9,109 nt of DNA, from positions 1 through 9,109 of the forward strand of contig DJEI01000048.1 of assembly GCA_002431865.1 (NCBI GenBank). The letters are read 5' to 3'. The translations under genes were made by a program, and so were the position numbers. Positions within the stretch are counted from its first letter, which is position 1; each line of letters opens with the position of its first letter. The stretch comes from Lachnospiraceae bacterium UBA5902. Its GTDB lineage: Bacteria; Bacillota; Clostridia; Lachnospirales; Lachnospiraceae. This document shows, in pieces, positions 6,449 to 9,109 of this stretch. The notes beneath the pieces were generated by a model that worked only from the letters and a program-made list of their open reading frames with translations, did no database searches and was not told the DNA's origin.

Positions 6449-7015
6449 TTATGCATCAAAATTCAGATTGCCGTCGGCATCTTCGAACTCTGCATCCTTC
6501 GTCATATCCTGAATCTCTTCTTCCACGGTCTTTGCCTGTTCCAATGCTTCCTTTTCCTCGGATGAAAGCTGGATGTAAGATTCACCGTTTACGATTTCCT
6601 TTGCATAGGTGAAACAGCCTTCCCGCGAGTGCATTGAGTTCAGTAGGATACCGGAATTTTCATCGTTTAACAATGCGATGACGAAGCTTAGTTTCCCTGC
6701 CATCTTGTCAAATGCATCATACTTGACAAGAGCGTATTTGCTGATACACGAGGACAAATGTTTCTTAATCTGCCGGTGTTCCTTCGTCACACGTCTGGCA
6801 TTTGCCTTGACCTGATCCATCTCTTTAAAACGAATCCGAATAATCTTCTCCAAATCCGCACCTTTTTTGCCACTCATAAGCATCTCATATTTTCTAGCCA
6901 TTACGTTCATCTTATGGATGATGAAAATGATTAGAATTATGAGTAGAACAACCAAAATACAAAGGATTGTGACAGCAGAAGACATTTTCATACCAAATAT
7001 CTTAGCCTCTTCCAT
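6449..7015 (-). CDS. DUF4446 membrane-anchored protein in the parAB operon
   Basis: A 188-residue protein I assign to DUF4446, a Firmicutes family of unknown function typically found directly after parB. One transmembrane segment spans about 13-34; the rest is probably cytoplasmic, because the segment is followed by basic residues (K35, R41, K42). Residues about 50-90 are basic and helical, likely a coiled coil (KIIRIRFKEMDQVKANARR). The conserved core is about 96-148: VKYDAFDKMAGKLSF, IALLNDENSGILL and SMHSREGCFTYAKEI are the recognisable family motifs. The tail (160-188) is acidic. AGAGGA seven bases before the ATG supports the start. It begins 21 bases after the parB stop, so it should be made with ParA and ParB. 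A link to segregation or origin positioning at the membrane is inference from position only. Confidence 0.85.
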   Translation of the reverse strand: MEEAKIFGMKMSSAVTILCILVVLLIILIIFIIHKMNVMARKYEMLMSGKKGADLEKIIRIRFKEMDQVKANARRVTKEHRQIKKHLSSCISKYALVKYDAFDKMAGKLSFVIALLNDENSGILLNSMHSREGCFTYAKEIVNGESYIQLSSEEKEALEQAKTVEEEIQDMTKDAEFEDADGNLNFDA

Positions 7016-7036
7016 GAAGTTTTCCTCTTTTCAATT

Positions 7037-7957
7037 TTATTGTGCGAGCAACTGTGTAATGCGCTCTAAATCTTCCTGTGAATAATATTCAATTTCAATT
7101 TTTCCGGAATTCCTGGTCTTTGCTTTGATGGTTGTCTTTGTTCCAAGGGATTCCTTTAAGCGGTTTTCAATCGCTTTATATAAAAAAGAAAGTTCCGGGT
7201 CTTCTTTCTCGGATGTTTTTTCCTTTGGCTTCTTATTTAATAATTTCTTGACGTAGCTCTCTGTCTCACGTACGGAAAGCTTTTTGTCAAAAATATACAT
7301 TGCTGTCTCATACTGCAACTGAGGATCTGTAATTGTAATGAGTGCACGGACATGTCCGGTCGACAGCATATCATCAATCAGCATCTGCTGTACCTTTTCG
7401 GTCAGCTTCAGAAGCCGGAGTGCATTTGTCACAGTGGTACGGCTCTTTGATACACGTTCTGCAACTTCATCCTGTGTCAGGTTGAATTCCTGAATCAAAC
7501 GTTCGTAAGCGTGTGCTTCTTCAATCGGATTTAAATCTTCACGCTGGATGTTCTCAATCAATGCAATCTCAACAATCTGCTGATCGTCGTAATCTTTAAT
7601 GACAACTGGAACTTCTTTCAAACCAGCTAACCGGGCTGCCCTCCAACGGCGTTCACCGGCAATCAGTTCATAGTAGCCTTTGCGCTTCACTACGACCAAT
7701 GGCTCAATCACACCAAACTGTTTGATGGAATCTGCAAGCTCCTGCAATGCATCTTCGTTGAACTCTTTTCTTGGCTGATTCTTGTTCGGCTCAATCCGGT
7801 TGATATTTAATGTCTGTTCTACTTTTTTCACAACCTCTGTTTTTGTAACAGTGCCTGTCTTTGCCTGTTTCGATGCTTTTGTACTGACATCTTCGGTTGT
7901 ATCATCTGTCGGAATTAAATTACTTAGTCCACGACCTAATCCTCGCTTTGGTGCCAT
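7037..7957 (-). CDS. parB: Chromosome partitioning protein ParB (Spo0J-type)
   Basis: ParB binds parS, then loads and spreads on DNA as a CTP-dependent clamp and recruits SMC; it also stimulates ParA. With the start used here it has 306 residues. The N-terminal RGLGRGL (5-11) is the ParA-stimulating peptide. The CTP-binding core includes GERRWRA (101-107) and ENIQRE (135-140). The helix-turn-helix that reads parS is at about 160-183 (TQDEVAERVSKSRTTVTNAL). A linker and a C-terminal dimerisation domain follow (about 253-306). I chose the ATG at 7957: a GGAGGAG lies six bases before it. The frame can be extended five codons to a TTG, but that would put the Shine-Dalgarno inside the gene. It starts 25 bases after parA. 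The nearby site is a parS rather than a Noc site, supporting ParB over Noc. Confidence 0.97.
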   Translation of the reverse strand: MAPKRGLGRGLSNLIPTDDTTEDVSTKASKQAKTGTVTKTEVVKKVEQTLNINRIEPNKNQPRKEFNEDALQELADSIKQFGVIEPLVVVKRKGYYELIAGERRWRAARLAGLKEVPVVIKDYDDQQIVEIALIENIQREDLNPIEEAHAYERLIQEFNLTQDEVAERVSKSRTTVTNALRLLKLTEKVQQMLIDDMLSTGHVRALITITDPQLQYETAMYIFDKKLSVRETESYVKKLLNKKPKEKTSEKEDPELSFLYKAIENRLKESLGTKTTIKAKTRNSGKIEIEYYSQEDLERITQLLAQ

Positions 7958-7963
7958 AGCGTT

Positions 7964-7970
7964 CTCCTCC
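7964..7970 (-). promoter_or_regulatory. Ribosome binding site that decides the parB start
   Basis: GGAGGAG on the minus strand, six bases from the ATG at 7957. It overlaps the upstream in-frame TTG (7970-7972), which rules that codon out as the start. Confidence 0.85.
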
Positions 7971-7982
7971 AAAATAGGTGTT

Positions 7983-8768
7983 TTATAATTTTGCGTATAG
8001 TTTATTATTGATTACTTCGTCTGCAAGATCCCGATATCCCTGCGCACCGGATGACCGGCTGTCATACAGGTTGATAGGAAGTCCGAAGCTAGGTGCTTCT
8101 GCTAGCCGTACATTTCTCGGAATAATGGTTTTATATATAAACTGATCCAAATTATTTTTGACGTTTTCAACGACCTCCAAAGACAGGTTCGTACGTGCGT
8201 CATACATCGTAAACACAACACCTTCGATTTCAAGGGATTTGTTTAGCTTCTTTTTAATCAGATTGATCGTGTAAATGAGTTGCGAGAGACCATCCAAAGC
8301 AAAAAATTCACATTGGATTGGCACTAAGACAGTGTCTGCCGCAGTCATAGAATTGATTGTTAACATACCGAGAGCCGGTGGACAATCAATGATAATAAAA
8401 TCATATTTTTTCTTTACGCTTTTTAACAGGTCCTTTAGTATATGCTGTGGATCTTCGGCATCGACCAATTCGACTTCCGCACCTGCCAGATCACGGTTCG
8501 CAGGCAAAACGCTTAAATCCAGTCCATGCGGAAGTGGATGAACGATCATACACTCTCCAATGTTAATCTCTCCACTCATGGCATGATAAATGGTGTATTC
8601 CAAGGTATTCTTATCAATACCAAGGCCACTCGTCAGATTGCCCTGTGGATCCATGTCGACAGCCAAAACCTTTTTACCTTTTTCCGCCAGACATGCTGCG
8701 AGATTGATTGATGTTGTTGTTTTTCCTACGCCACCCTTCTGGTTGGCGACTGCAATGATTCTACCCAT
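7983..8768 (-). CDS. parA: Chromosome partitioning ATPase ParA (Soj-type)
   Basis: A 261-residue ParA/MinD-superfamily ATPase that dimerises on ATP, binds DNA non-specifically and moves or regulates with ParB; in Bacillus Soj it also controls DnaA. The deviant Walker A is KGGVGKTT (11-18, with signature K11 and K16), Walker A' is VDMDPQGN (37-44), and Walker B is FIIIDCPP (124-131, D128). The YDARTNLS segment near residue 190 holds the arginine used for DNA binding in Soj. There is no N-terminal HTH, so this is the short chromosomal type rather than the plasmid P1 type. The ATG at 8768 has GGAGG five bases upstream; a GTG four codons earlier (8780) overlaps that site and is rejected. ParB follows after 25 bases. 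I recall mnmG/rsmG as the usual upstream genes in Firmicutes, which would lie beyond the window. Confidence 0.97.
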   Translation of the reverse strand: MGRIIAVANQKGGVGKTTTSINLAACLAEKGKKVLAVDMDPQGNLTSGLGIDKNTLEYTIYHAMSGEINIGECMIVHPLPHGLDLSVLPANRDLAGAEVELVDAEDPQHILKDLLKSVKKKYDFIIIDCPPALGMLTINSMTAADTVLVPIQCEFFALDGLSQLIYTINLIKKKLNKSLEIEGVVFTMYDARTNLSLEVVENVKNNLDQFIYKTIIPRNVRLAEAPSFGLPINLYDSRSSGAQGYRDLADEVINNKLYAKL

Positions 8769-8773
8769 AAAAA

Positions 8774-8778
8774 CCTCC
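8774..8778 (-). promoter_or_regulatory. Ribosome binding site that decides the parA start
   Basis: GGAGG on the minus strand, five bases before the ATG at 8768. The in-frame GTG at 8778-8780 overlaps it and cannot use it. Confidence 0.85.
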
Positions 8779-8791
8779 ACATATAATAAAC

Positions 8792-8800
8792 ATTATAGCA
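8792..8800 (-). promoter_or_regulatory. Extended -10 promoter of the parA operon
   Basis: On the minus strand this reads TGCTATAAT, a perfect extended -10 element. Transcription would begin near 8785, giving a leader of about 17 bases that just includes the GGAGG. No good -35 box is at normal spacing, which extended -10 promoters can tolerate. Confidence 0.55.
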
Positions 8801-8967
8801 CTACCTGACATGTTTCGCTATATCAAAATATGGGTAAAATTGTTGCAGGTGTACAATATATAGATTTGTGTGCTTGAATATTACAATAAGTATGGAAAAT
8901 GAACGAAAGATTTATAAAAATCAAGTAAAACTCGTAAAATAAATATTAGATATAATAGATATTTTAG

Positions 8968-8983
8968 TGTTTCACGTGAAACA
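8968..8983. promoter_or_regulatory. parS centromere site
   Basis: TGTTTCACGTGAAACA is a perfect 16-base palindrome that matches the Bacillus/Firmicutes parS consensus (TGTTNCACGTGAAACA) at every defined position. It is the loading site for the ParB encoded about 1 kb away. The alternative Noc site has a CCCGGG centre, which is absent. Confidence 0.95.
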
Positions 8984-9097
8984 TCCAATATTTTTTATAT
9001 TATATATGATTTAAAATTGCAAGGTCGGAAAGTTGCTATCACATATTCTATTTAATTCAGATTGCTGATATATTATTTAGTAAATGGATATATGCTA

Positions 9098-9109
9098 TGT
9101 TTCACGTGA
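9098..9109. promoter_or_regulatory. Second parS site, cut by the window end
   Basis: The last 12 bases, TGTTTCACGTGA, are identical to the first 12 of the 16-base parS at 8968-8983. The start-to-start distance is 130 bases. The remaining four bases lie outside the window, so the site is partial here. Confidence 0.85.

Larger units (their letters stand above)
8769..9109. other. AT-rich intergenic region upstream of parA, no gene seen
   Basis: This stretch holds no plausible coding region on either strand. It contains the parA ribosome binding site and extended -10 promoter at its left end, a complete parS at 8968-8983 and a parS cut by the window edge at 9098. The segment 8801-8967 has only AT-rich sequence and no clear hairpin. 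A second possible minus-strand promoter, TTGCAA (9017-9022) and TATAAA (8994-8999) at 17-base spacing, would place its start just beside the complete parS. I found no DnaA box cluster here. Confidence 0.6.

Noticed and set aside
8778..8780. GTG as an upstream parA start, and likewise TTG at 7970-7972 for parB
   Set aside because: Each overlaps a strong Shine-Dalgarno that is correctly spaced for the downstream ATG (8768 and 7957), and the downstream starts give the usual N-termini of the families.

Overview
The window looks like chromosomal DNA from a Gram-positive, AT-rich, Clostridia-type organism, most likely a Lachnospiraceae (Roseburia/Agathobacter/Butyrivibrio-like). This rests on the chromosomal parA-parB pair with Bacillus-type parS palindromes, the DUF4446 and DUF3881 families, which I know mainly from Firmicutes/Clostridia, and strong GGAGG ribosome binding sites. 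The species call is inference. I see no insertion sequence, phage gene, CRISPR array or frameshift.

Layout: every protein gene is on the minus strand, so transcription runs from high to low coordinates. From right to left there is an AT-rich intergenic region (8769-9109) with one complete parS and a second cut by the window edge; then parA, parB and a membrane-anchored DUF4446 gene, packed as an operon; then an AT-rich gap with promoter-like sequences; then serS, a DUF3881 gene and a ROK-family sugar kinase, separated by only 20-30 bases. A single tRNA-Arg (anticodon CCT) follows on the plus strand, opposing everything else. Beyond it lie a GH1 6-phospho-beta-glucosidase, a small membrane/coiled-coil protein of unknown role, and a DEDDh exonuclease with a C-terminal zinc-binding module.

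How the genes fit together: the right third is the chromosome segregation locus (ParA ATPase, ParB CTPase-type clamp, parS centromere), which in Firmicutes usually lies next to the replication origin. If the origin is to the right of the window, all protein genes run with the fork and only the tRNA runs against it. The middle holds a translation enzyme (SerRS with unusual motif sequences) followed by a lineage-restricted unknown. The ROK kinase and the GH1 enzyme, interrupted by the opposing tRNA, make biochemical sense as a pair: ATP-dependent 6-phosphorylation of a beta-glucoside such as cellobiose, then cleavage of the phosphorylated product. No transporter is present in the window. The left end pairs an unknown two-TM coiled-coil protein with an exonuclease only 2 bases downstream, which suggests translational coupling.

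I did not find a clearly novel multi-gene system. The most interesting points are the tRNA promoter that overlaps the ribosome binding site of the glucosidase gene, the kinase/phospho-glucosidase pair around it, the paired parS sites, the divergent SerRS motifs, and the unknown protein coupled to the exonuclease.
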